This document shows positions 10,601 through 18,777 of a stretch of 64,000 nt of DNA, in pieces (the stretch's first letter is position 1; each line of letters opens with the position of its first letter). A program made the position numbers and the translations under genes. Source of the stretch: Tubiluchus corallicola. Taxonomy: Eukaryota > Priapulida > Priapulimorpha > Priapulimorphida > Tubiluchidae. Below the pieces are notes generated by a model. That model was not told the DNA's origin. It was given only the letters and a program-made list of their open reading frames with translations, and searched no databases. The stretch lies in the NCBI GenBank assembly GCA_030141605.1, contig JAQGDQ010000587.1:21001-85000 (forward strand), in the 5' to 3' direction.

Positions 10601-12794
10601 TAAAAATGGGCAAACGGCAAATTCGGACCAACGTCTCCCCGATTTTGTCCGGCAAACCGAGGTGAGTGCACAGCCAGTTGGCCATCAAAGTAGTTGCCTA
10701 AACTAGTACCTTGTTAATTTTACAATACATTCAATCATGTATGCATAGTGCACACATATGCAAAGATCTAAATGCAAACATACCTCATTCATTTACAAGT
10801 ATGCAAAAAAACTAAGTAATTTTATACTTACAGTCATGAGAGTACATAATAATTTCTCAAAAGCGCCCGACGTGTCCCCTTTGATGTCATCTATTAGCTG
10901 TTTTTGATAAACTAAAAGAAAATATAAAACCACATAAAAGTCATTTTAAGGTTCTATAAAGGTCATTTAAAGGTCACCTGCAGTCATTTCAGCTGCACAA
11001 ATCTCTGAACTGTACAATACACGGTGATGAAAAGACGTGTTAATAGGTAGAAAAGTTAGAAAAATTTAAGCGAAACTTATTAACTCTACTCAGCTGCTGC
11101 GAACCAGTTGGGGCTACACTAAATCGACTGACAGAGCTGCCCTTTTTCCGTTCCTTTGTTCTTTTGAATCAAAGTATTTTTAAAGCAGAAGAACTTACTC
11201 TATTAGCTGTAGATAGGAGTGGATGGAAACAAACAGGCAGGATGAGAATTTGAAGAAGAAATATTGTTGTATTCAATATGCTAGAATTAGTCCAATCAAA
11301 CTCATAATTCTGGTCAATTGTCCACATACACACGTTAAATTCTAACATGTTTATTTTGTAGTTAAAACACCACAACTTCGTTAAAACTTTTAATTTACAT
11401 AGTCAAAAATCATATCAAACGTTTCTACAGAGCTACTGCTGTCATCATCAGTAGTAAATGTTTACAAACACAACCAGTTTATATAGGCAGAGCCTGCAGT
11501 ATAGAACATTATGTACTAATTAAGTATTTAACAGAAGCCAAATAGGTAATGAATAAGCAGATAAGTAGAAAAGAAATTGATACAGTAAATTAAGCACTAA
11601 TTATGTATTTACGAAAAGCAAAATAGGTAAGATTAAGCTGAACTGTAGAAAAAAATTAATACACTAAATGATGCACTAATTATGTATTTACAAAAAGCCA
11701 AATAGGTAATGAATAAGCAGACCAGTAGAAAAGAAATTGATACAGCAAGTTAAGCACTAATTATGTATTTACAAAAAGCTAAATAGGTAATGATTAAACA
11801 GACCTGTAGTGCATAATGTTCTGTACTGTAGGCTCTCCTATATGAACTGGTTGTATGTTTGTGAAAATTTACCACTGATGATGACAGCAGTAACACTGTC
11901 GAAGATTTGACAAGATTTTTTAACTATGAACATTAAAGGTTTTAGTAAAGTTGTGCGATTTTAACTGTAAATGTTTTTAAGTGCCTGTAATAAAAAAATT
12001 ATTATTTTGATACTGGAAAACTTGCCAATAGAATATTTGCTTACGTTTCTTATAATCCTCCGCAATGGCTTGTCGTTCTTCGTATGACCTTGTACCGAGA
12101 ATTTCAACTAGTGTATCCTCATCTGTGCCCGCACCCTGCACAGCACAAATAATGCTGCAGTTTCAAAGATAACTTGGAGTAAATTAGATATTGATACTTA
12201 TGGTGCATTGAGGCTGGCGAGATTTCTGTCACTAGGTTTCTGTCTGACAGCAAAGTTGCAAAAGCGTGAACCGCTTTGCGAGTTACTGTCATCAAGAAAT
12301 TGCAAACTCTCCAACAGTTACTACCAGTTGATTTACTGTCTAGTGTGAATGCCTCGGTGAGTTACTTTCTACATTTTTCGCAGTGAATAGAGAAGTGAGT
12401 GTTAACTGATCCTTACTGTTGGACAGTAACTCGCAGCAAGTTTTGCTCTCTAGTGTGAACACACGTGCAAGTTACTTGGAGAGTTACATGACGAGGTTAT
12501 ATGGTGAGAAAACTCGTTGTTAGAATCGTTTACACAACTTTGTGTATTTTTCATTTAATTTCTTATATAAATAACCCCAAACACGGGCCACTAATGAGTT
12601 TTTAAAATCGAAAGGCAAGAATTTGAACATGTCTGGGGAAATTGAATTCGAGTAACCATACTGTATTGACTGCAAGTGTCTGTTGATATTCTTGTCTGAT
12701 TCTTGAACCTTTCAGGGAAACAAATTTTCGATAGAGATTTCCACAGATAAGAAGCCCAAAGGAAAAAACAGGACTTATAAAGCGCTCACTGACA

Positions 12795-12835
<41 letters not shown>

Positions 12836-14002
12836 TAATATTATTATTATTACTATTATTATTATTATTATTACTATTATTATTATTAATATTATTATTA
12901 TTATTATTACTATTATTACTATTCCTATTATTATTACTATTATTATTATTACTATTATTATTATTATTATTAATATTATTATTATTTTATTATTATTATT
13001 ACTATTATTATTATTATTGTTGTTGTTGTTGTTATTATTATTATTATTATTATTGTTATTTAGGCAGTTATTGTGCCTAAAATCTTGAATTATGAGAGTG
13101 AACGTACGGCAATTGCTTTCTTGCAACATTGGGCATCGTATTCGGATGGCTTGCTCATCAGAGCAACGACGGTGCTTTTTACATTTCCACTAAGTTCGGA
13201 TTTTAGCTGCTCCACAAGGTCCTGAAATGTAAAGTGAAAAGGTCAAATGTAAGGCCAAAAGGTAAAATGTAAGGTCAAAGGTCAAGTGTAAAGTCAGAAG
13301 GTCAAATGTAAGGTTAGAATGTCAAATGTAAGGCCAAAAGGTAAAATTTAAAGTCAAAGGTCAAATTTAAAGTCAGAAGGTCAAATATAAGGTCAAAAGG
13401 TTAAATTTAAAGTCAAAAGGTCAAACGTAAAGCCAAAATGTCCAATGTAAAGTCAAAGGTCAAATATAAGGTCAAAAGATCAAATGTTTTTTAAATCAGT
13501 GCACATTTCAGTTTACATATTAATTGGATTTGCTTTACTGATAAGTTTCAAGTGAAATGTGCCTGCCCTTCCATGATTGCTACAAAGATGGTGGTGCCAC
13601 CTACCTTTTTGTTCTTGTTGAAGAAAGCTTCGGCAATCTTCTGCCTTTGTTGATTTGATCTGTTTGAAAGTATGTGAATGATTGCTGTTTCATCGGTTCC
13701 TATAAATTGATGAATTTTTATTATAATTTTTACCTGCTGTCATTTTAGTCTACCCTTTCCTCCGTGCTGGTAGTGAAAATTGATCTGAGTTTTTGTATGT
13801 CATTCTGTCCATCTACCTATCTGTCCTTCAGTCCATTTATCTAATTTGTCTATCTCTCTCGTCTTTATTGTCTGTTTGCTTCTTATCTATCTGTCCGGTG
13901 TGTTTTTCAGTTTGTTTATCCGTGGTCTGCGTGTCTAACTGTTTTAGTCTCTCTTTTCTTACTTCTTCATTTGCCAGTGATTTATTATATTACAGATATA
14001 GC

Positions 14003-14062
<60 letters not shown>

Positions 14063-14306
14063 TCCCTCTCTCTCCCTGTCCCGCTCTCTCTCTATCTTTC
14101 CCTATCTCTGCCTGTCTCTCTTCCCACTAATAATAGTTAGAGACTCAAACTGACTGACTAGTTAGTATGTCTTATTAGATGATCTACTGATCTAATTACT
14201 TACCAGCGCCCTTCATGGCCTTTCTCAGAATCTCTGCATCTTTGTCAGGATCAAAACTAGCGATCGCTGTAACCGTTCCTTTATCTTCAGGATTTAGAGC
14301 AGCCAT
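7254..14306 (-). CDS. annexin, complete eight-exon gene
   Basis: Joining 14204-14306, 13605-13699, 13108-13221, 12045-12135, 10832-10911, 8728-8974, 8129-8310 and 7254-7304 on the minus strand gives 963 nt, a 320-residue annexin. Every intron is GT-AG and the phases agree. Annexins bind acidic membranes in a calcium-dependent way through four repeats of about 70 residues. All four are present, beginning near residues 20, 92, 175 and 250. Their type II calcium loops are MKGAGT (31-36), AGAGT (104-108), KKFGT (188-192) and VKGMGT (262-267), with acidic partners about 40 residues on (for example SELSG at 74-78, EMSGD at 231-235 and DTSGD at 306-310). The N-terminal leader is short (about 15 residues), as in invertebrate annexins and vertebrate A3/A4/A5-like forms, so no special partner-binding tail is seen. 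The start is MAALNPEDKG. The introns carry many repeats, listed separately. I cannot assign a subfamily. Confidence 0.95.
7371..7655 (+). repeat. (CT)n polypyrimidine tract in annexin intron 7
   Basis: Two long (CT)n runs separated by impure pyrimidine sequence. The transcribed (minus) strand is (GA)n. Open frames here (Leu/Ser or Glu/Arg repeats) are microsatellite artefacts. Confidence 0.9.
7805..7995 (+). repeat. impure polypyrimidine tract in annexin intron 7
   Basis: Almost unbroken C/T on the plus strand ('ctctccctcttt' variants), about 150 bases after the (CT)n tract and probably of the same origin. Confidence 0.8.
8129..8310 (-). CDS. annexin exon 7 (repeat 4)
   Basis: Encodes ITMVKDVGLYFAKRI, then VKGMGTKDHQLIRILVTRCE and HFDKTLQSAIE, which is most of the fourth annexin repeat. 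The intron before it is in phase 1 and the one after it in phase 0. Confidence 0.93.
8366..8662 (-). mobile_element. MITE family F3, copy in annexin intron 6
   Basis: Reverse-orientation copy of the element at 56365-56745 and 60490-60852. It begins 'cacaattccagcgattg', contains 'cacaatgcataattaagtaaagtccacgtaaagt', and ends 'acgcgttgctgtggtacacttaaccgttgacc'. In the family the two ends are imperfect inverted repeats around a core close to 'ggtcaaaggttaagtgtacca'. No coding capacity. Confidence 0.7.
8728..8974 (-). CDS. annexin exon 6 (repeat 3)
   Basis: Encodes TTRDPAKKLNAETAKEDA, then KKFGTDKATFNTIFATRSF and EMSGDYERAFLDL. It carries the whole third repeat and the linker from repeat 2. The acceptor is 'tttacag' and the donor is GTAAGT. 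Confidence 0.94.
9050..9220 (-). repeat. dispersed repeat F2, truncated copy
   Basis: Shares 'cagagttgcgttagcagtaac' and 'acagctaaatgtaatgctaagtaatataattttag' with the reverse-orientation copy at 43130-43545. The telomere-like element abuts or interrupts it at 9221. Confidence 0.5.
9221..9676 (+). mobile_element. telomere-like array flanked by inverted repeats, copy 1
   Basis: About 390 bp of degenerate CCCTAA (ccctaattctaa, ccctaatccaac) lies between ends that are inverted repeats of each other. The left end is 'gcgtttacaacttcctacacaa'; the right end, read from the other strand, is 'gttttacaattctcatgcacaa'. The same ends flank the array at 61030-61698, so the array travels as part of a repeated element. 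It lies in annexin intron 5. Confidence 0.6.
10099..10668 (+). mobile_element. pogo/Tigger-like MITE, copy 1, with nested insertion
   Basis: Terminal inverted repeats: left 'cactcatgtctcactttgccggac'; right, read inward, 'cactcacctcggtttgccggac'. TA flanks the left end; the right flank is CA. The interior matches the copy at 21537-21885 ('cgtcactttgtttacatca', 'attagcttagtat') except for an insertion at about 10288-10490. The TIR style suggests a Tc1/mariner-pogo relationship, which is inference. Non-coding. Confidence 0.7.
10288..10490 (+). mobile_element. retroposon 3' tail inserted in the pogo-like MITE
   Basis: Absent from the sister MITE at 21537. It ends 'aaataaatgttctatgttctatgtctatg', a short tandem tail like those of some LINE and SINE 3' ends, and lies beside a (TA)n run at 10270-10289. 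Confidence 0.4.
10832..10911 (-). CDS. annexin exon 5 (end of repeat 2)
   Basis: Encodes LYQKQLIDDIKGDTSGAF and EKLLCTLMT. The first codon is shared with exon 4. It contains the acidic ligand region of calcium site 2. Confidence 0.93.
11361..11965. mobile_element. foldback-type element with internal 81-bp tandem repeat
   Basis: Two arms of about 150 bp (11361-11510 and 11815-11965) are inverted repeats. 'ctgctgtcatcatcagt', 'caaccagtt' and 'atagaacattatgtac' on the left reappear reversed on the right as 'actgatgatgacagcag', 'aactggttg' and 'gcataatgttctgtac'. Between them are about four copies of an 81-bp unit containing 'gcactaattatgtatttac' and 'aaataggtaatgaataagc'. No open frame. A 4-bp TGTA on each side could be a target duplication. 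It lies in annexin intron 4. Confidence 0.75.
12045..12135 (-). CDS. annexin exon 4 (repeat 2 start)
   Basis: Encodes GAGTDEDTLVEILGTRSYEE and RQAIAEDYKK plus one base. This is calcium loop 2 and the first helices of repeat 2. Confidence 0.94.
12190..12530 (+). mobile_element. degenerate copy of the TIR element at 56934
   Basis: Shares 'gcaaactctccaacagttact', 'gttgatttactgtctagtgtgaa' and 'tttgctctctagtgtgaacac' with 56934-57248 in the same order. The termini are worn: 'actaggtttctgtctgacag' at the left and 'gagaaaactcgttgttaga' at the right. It lies in annexin intron 3. Confidence 0.6.
12796..13063 (+). repeat. (ATT)n microsatellite in annexin intron 3
   Basis: Interrupted ATT repeats with ACT, ATA and GTT variants, about 270 bp. 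The Asn-rich and Ile-rich frames across it are artefacts. Confidence 0.9.
13108..13221 (-). CDS. annexin exon 3 (end of repeat 1)
   Basis: Encodes DLVEQLKSELSGNVK, then STVVALMSKPSEYDA and QCCKKAIA. It is 114 bp, phase 0 at both ends. Two adjacent cysteines (QCCKK) replace the more usual residues just before repeat 2. Confidence 0.94.
13228..13492 (+). repeat. short minisatellite 'aaggtcaaatgtaaagtc' in annexin intron 2
   Basis: About a dozen degenerate units of 18-24 bp ('aggtcaaatgtaaggccaaa' type). The repeated 'aaggtca' resembles a nuclear-receptor half-site, which may be coincidence. Confidence 0.8.
13605..13699 (-). CDS. annexin exon 2 (repeat 1)
   Basis: Encodes TDETAIIHILSNRSNQQRQK and IAEAFFNKNKK. 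The opening Gly codon of GTDE is split with exon 1. Confidence 0.94.
14003..14120 (+). repeat. (CT)n tract in annexin intron 1
   Basis: Pure (CT)n of about 50 bp followed by impure pyrimidine sequence. Confidence 0.9.
14204..14306 (-). CDS. annexin exon 1 (start codon)
   Basis: Begins MAALNPEDKGTVTAIASFDP and runs to MKGAG, ending with a GTAAGT donor. The frame fits annexins that have a short leader. Any untranslated 5' exon is unresolved. Confidence 0.9.
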
Positions 14307-15400
14307 ATTTTCATCACTTTCGAGACCCGATTATAAAAAATTATGTTATAAACATCAAAACGTGTCGAAGAACGTGTTGAGGATTAGTGGAAACGATATA
14401 AATTTTGTAAATTCTAATCTTCACACTCGTCCAAATCTTTTGCAGTTACGTTTGGATGTGAGTTTTAGGGGGTTTTTGAGCCAAAAAAGTTGTAATCACG
14501 CGTTGTAGAGTACGCGTTTGCAGAGGCGTAACTATGGCAAGTTTACTCAGCCAAAACCTGAATATTTCAAGAGGTTCTAGAATTCAACGTAGAACAATCG
14601 GTGAGTCACAGGCGACGTCAGCGATTTAAAGATCTAAACAGCGGAGCGAGCTATGTCTAGTTTACCAATTGGTAATTTTAGTAGTTTACTATTCGTGGTT
14701 TACTAATCTATTTTATAATAATTTGTTAGTAGTTTATTATTATAGTTTACTAATAAAAGTTTGTTTCAAAAGCGAAAGACGACAAAATTCTATTATTAAT
14801 CTCAGATGTAGTAGAAATGGACCATGTCTTTCAGGAAATTTATAATGTCTAATGTGATCTTCGACGTATGATCACTTTATAGATTTTATAAAAGAAATTT
14901 TCATAGTACCAAGCTTCCTTGTACCATATTTTCTCTGTACCAAATTTTCCTAACACAAATTAAACTTTCCACTATTAAACTTTCCTAGCAGCAAACCTGT
15001 TGCGTTCCATTTTTACCTTGTACCAGATTTACTTGTCAAAAATACTTGACACAACTTCGCTAGTACTGTATTAAACTTTGCCTGCTCCACATTTTCTCTG
15101 TACGCAATTTTCCTAGTGCTAAAATTTCGTTGTACTAAAACTACTAGGACCAAATTTACCTGTACCAAACATACTATAGTACCAAATGTTTTCAGTTTAT
15201 TTACATGCAGCGGGGAAGTTTGTGGGAATGTGTGTTACGTCATCAAGTTGGGCGGGGCTAAACTCGGCTTGAGATCTGTGCATTGAACGGTTGTTGAAAA
15301 GCATTCGTTCAGTTCCAGATTCACATACTGTGGCGTCCCGACTTGATGGAAGACTTAGGGGGATGGTGGGGCCTCGAATGCTGGTAACATTTACCGGTAG
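14307..15400. other. 5' flank of annexin with degenerate minisatellite
   Basis: Presumably holds the annexin promoter; no TATA box is obvious. About 14920-15195 is a worn repeat of 'gtaccaaattttcctagtac' type units (about 18-22 bp). No gene was recognised. Confidence 0.5.
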
Positions 15401-15408
15401 TTACGAAG

Positions 15409-15727
15409 CAGTGGCGTAGCTAATGGGGGGGGGGGGACAAAGAAGCAACCGCTCCCCAGAGCGCATTTTTTCACAACTGACGCCTTGTCAACAATGAAGT
15501 CATTACTTTTTTTGACCTGCCTGTGTCCCTGCGTGTGTTTGCCCAACTTGTTAAGACTGACTGATTGAACCAAGGATCAAATTGTCCAAAATCTAAGTAG
15601 GCCTATTATAATTTGATCTTGTCACACACTGATGATGTGGCATAGACAAACATATAATTGCTTCATCTGTCACGTCGCCTTTTTATGTGCTCACTCCCCC
15701 TAACTTTAGATCCTGGCTACGCCCCTA
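15409..15727. mobile_element. hAT-type MITE with 8-bp target duplication
   Basis: A 319-bp element starting 'cagtggcgtagc' and ending 'gctacgccccta', imperfect inverted termini. It is flanked by a perfect 8-bp duplication TTACGAAG (15401-15408 and 15728-15735). The duplication length and terminal style are those of hAT transposons. It has no transposase. Confidence 0.85.
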
Positions 15728-15982
15728 TTACGAAGTACTTGTTTTAAAATTTCCGCAATGACGTCTACAAATAGTTCCCCTTGGGGCAAATAATGTAGAA
15801 AAATGTTGCTGCAGACCTCACTGACGTTCAGAGATTTGCTAGCAAGTATCACAAGACTCTATCTTTTGTTTCTTTATTGTCCCATTTATAATTTTGTAAA
15901 CTGGGATTTAACACCTAGAATGAAGAGGCCTGCTCAATACCAATTAACTAAGTAATTAGAGGAAAATAAGCTCTTGGCTGTA

Positions 15983-16110
15983 TAAACTGGTTGTATGTTT
16001 ATAAATCTACCATTGATAATGACAGCAGTTGTCTGTTGTAAAAACGGTTGATGTGACTTTAACTTTTTAATTTTGTAAAGATGTTTTTAAGTGCTTGTAA
16101 TAAAGAATGA
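15983..16110 (+). mobile_element. single arm of the foldback element
   Basis: 'aaactggttgtatgtttat', 'gataatgacagcag' and 'gatgtttttaagtgcttgtaataaa' match the right arm and right flank of the element at 11361-11965. No left arm is seen, so this is a truncated copy. Confidence 0.6.
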
Positions 16111-16581
16111 ACTGAAAGCAGTTTTGACAAAAGACTAATCAGATGCGTACGTAATAAATAAGTAAGAATCTTCAATATTTTTATTAATCATATAGTTATA
16201 ATCTGTATATAGCACAGTAATAATAATAATTATAATGATTTTATAAGAATTCACAAATCAACGAAAAATTAATAATCATTTTTCCTACACGTCTGTATAA
16301 TAGTAACTATAACATTGCATATCACCTTTTTTTTCCCACCTTATTTTTTCTTTCTCAATCATTCATTCATTCAGTCACTCACACTCTCACTTATGCACTC
16401 TCTCATGCACACACTGCAAAACTTACTCACTCAATGACGCACTCACAAACTATAAATTAAGAATTTTTCATTAGTAACATTATTACTATATATATATAAT
16501 ATATACATACATATAATTTATAAATAAGATAAAAAGACTGGGTATTTAAAACAAAAATGCTGACTAGGGTAGAGACAACTA

Positions 16582-16934
16582 CAGCGTGTCCAGAAAAGAA
16601 CGACCCGATTGTACGAGACAGCCAAAAGAAAGAGATAAAAAACGACAAATTATAAAAAATAGTAATTGCAATTAATTGTTACAATTACCAGCAAAGAATG
16701 GTTATTTTAACATCAGAGATTGTCATATTTGCAGCTCTCGTGGTCATAAATCAGTGGGGGTCTATTAATAATACCGTTTTTTTTGTTCATTTCTTCAACT
16801 TATTTTTGACTTCTTGGACAAAAAGTTAAAATTAGAAACATTACAATATTAGAAAAATAAGAAAATTTTACAACACATTTAAAGTAAATTGTGACAATTT
16901 TATGTCTAACGGGTCTATCTTTTTTGACACCCTG
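16582..16934. mobile_element. mariner-like MITE (TA-flanked), copy A
   Basis: Ends 'cagcgtgtccagaaaagaacgaccc' and, read inward from the right, 'cagggtgtcaaaaaagatagaccc', each flanked by TA. 353 bp, no intact transposase. Confidence 0.7.
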
Positions 16935-17079
16935 TACAAGTACTACAAGTCTGCACAATTGGTACAGTAGTACTTGTAGCACCCGATTATTGTGAGTACA
17001 GTAAAGTATTTGACTCACTCGTATAAGCATGACTGGGTTAGCAACATAAAATTCAAGTATAGACATCCCTTCAACATAA

Positions 17080-17400
17080 TGCATTGATTACAGTTGACGT
17101 GGTAACACTGACATGTACAGGCATGTCTTCCTCATAATGCGTTGATTGCAATCACTATGGTAACACTAACATGTACAGGCATGTCTTCCTCATAATCCAT
17201 TGACTGCAATCGCCATGGTAACACTGACATGTGCAGGCATGCCTTCCTCATAATGCATTGATTGCAATCGCCATGGTAACACTGACATGTGCAGGCATGC
17301 CTTCCTCATAATGCATTGATTGCAATCGCCATGGTAACGCTGACATGTACAGGCATGTCTTTGTAATAATGCACTGATTGCTGTTGCCATGGTAACATGG
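17080..17400 (+). repeat. 58-bp minisatellite
   Basis: About 5.5 units of 58 bp containing 'ccatggtaacactgacatgt' and 'gcaggcatgccttcctcat'. The central units are nearly identical and the outer ones diverge. Confidence 0.92.
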
Positions 17401-17643
17401 AGATCTGTTAGTATGGATTGTCTCTAGTTTCCAGCATCAAATATTAAAAATGTATTAACAAAACAATATTGTTCTCAAGGCAACTTAACCAGGAACATTA
17501 GGCATGGTTCACACCAGAAATGCAACTGGCTCAAAGCCACTAACACCATTAGAACTTTACACAAATGTAACGATAAATAACTTTCATTTTTATATGTGGA
17601 AATTAGTAAATGTTTAAAACCCTACTTCACAAAAGCTGTCAAC

Positions 17644-17649
17644 TTTATT
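17644..17649 (-). promoter_or_regulatory. polyadenylation signal of the neuregulin-like gene
   Basis: Minus-strand AATAAA about 45 bases past the stop codon at 17695. Confidence 0.5.
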
Positions 17650-17694
17650 TGTTATTTAGAAATGAATACATTTGAAATTTTGCATGTTGATATA

Positions 17695-18777
17695 TCACAC
17701 ATGTACAGCATCCACTTCTTCTCCCTCCAAACTTTGCAAGCTCGACCTAGCACGACTTCCGCGACTAAGCGCGGCACTTTGTGCGTAATCCCGGTAAGTC
17801 CTTTCAGGACTGCTACTACTAAGGACACTATCATCTATTGTGGCGCCACCGCCAAAATCATACAGATTGTCGTACAGTGAAGTCGCGTTGGCTTCGCGGT
17901 AAAAGCCCTTCGAGGGTTCTGGAGCCGGCGGAGGCGGATCACCGTGGTCGATAGTCACTGGATTGATTTGAGTAACACGCACTTTCGGCCGCGTTCTTGA
18001 ACTAGCACTACTGTTTGAAGAATCGGAGGAATAAGAACTCGACGATTCACGGCGAATATGTTCCGTCGTCTCCTGAGGTAGCGGTGGATCGTCGTCCACA
18101 ATGTCCGTCTCGCGGAATGGACACGAGCCGTTATCTGCACTGTACATGTTGATGGAGTCTCTTTGCGGCGAGGAGGCACTTTCACCTTCGCTGATCCGCA
18201 GCACCGGATCGTACTTTTCAAAACTACCATAGTTAAAATCAAAACTCTCCTGTTCTTCCAGACTTCGAGATTTCTGCGGTTTGAACGTGGAGAGGCGCTG
18301 TTTCCGCTGAGATTTCTCGTTGGCTGCATCAGCGCGCGTTTCCTCTACTGATTCTTCAACCGGTGCATTCACTTCTTCGTGGTTTTTCAATTGAGCCGCT
18401 TTTCTGTCATCAACATCTCTTCTGGCTCTGTTTGCTGCATCAGAAATATGCTTGCGGAACTTCAGCAGCCCGACGGTTTCAAAGACAGGCCATCGTACAG
18501 GTTCACTTTCTTCTGGGATGGAAGCCTCCTTTGGTTGCTCCACAATCGATGGCAACGGCGGTTGGAGCACTTGAGGAATTCGGTCAAAATTTATGTCGAC
18601 AACTTCATTAAGTGTCTCTTTCTCTTCCGGATTGTTTTCAAGTAGCACACTGGTAGGCTCGGGTGTAATGTCTTCTTCTTCGTTTATTGCACTACCCACC
18701 AATGCAAATGTTGTTTCCTCTAACTCTACACTGTTGTTGTTGCGATTCTTGTTTTGGTCCATCGGCTTGTAATAATC
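17695..18777 (-). CDS. neuregulin-like last exon (cytoplasmic tail)
   Basis: Encodes 360 residues from DYYKPMDQNK to EEVDAVHV. The Met at 18762 looks like a start, but the frame runs back to an acceptor ('tttatttag') at 18778, so it is internal. The tail is acidic at first. It later has serine runs (ESSSSYSSDSSNSSASS), proline patches (DDPPLPQE, DPPPPAPEP) and tyrosines in SLYDNLYDF. The last three residues V-H-V fit a class II PDZ ligand (hydrophobic-x-hydrophobic), and vertebrate NRG1 also ends in a small hydrophobic tripeptide. Confidence 0.88.
   Translation of the reverse strand, partial: DYYKPMDQNKNRNNNSVELEETTFALVGSAINEEEDITPEPTSVLLENNPEEKETLNEVVDINFDRIPQVLQPPLPSIVEQPKEASIPEESEPVRWPVFETVGLLKFRKHISDAANRARRDVDDRKAAQLKNHEEVNAPVEESVEETRADAANEKSQRKQRLSTFKPQKSRSLEEQESFDFNYGSFEKYDPVLRISEGESASSPQRDSINMYSADNGSCPFRETDIVDDDPPLPQETTEHIRRESSSSYSSDSSNSSASSRTRPKVRVTQINPVTIDHGDPPPPAPEPSKGFYREANATSLYDNLYDFGGGATIDDSVLSSSSPERTYRDYAQSAALSRGSRARSSLQSLEGEEVDAVHV

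Noticed and set aside
13228-13492. Cluster of nuclear-receptor half-sites (aggtca)
   Set aside because: The motif is simply the unit of a local minisatellite; there is no independent evidence of binding.
18163-18645. Plus-strand frames opposite the neuregulin-like last exon
   Set aside because: They mirror the strong codon structure of the minus-strand exon and have no family resemblance or splice context.
18762-18764. Met codon as start of an independent 355-residue protein
   Set aside because: The frame extends upstream to a proper acceptor at 18778 and joins in phase to the basic exon at 21306-21456.
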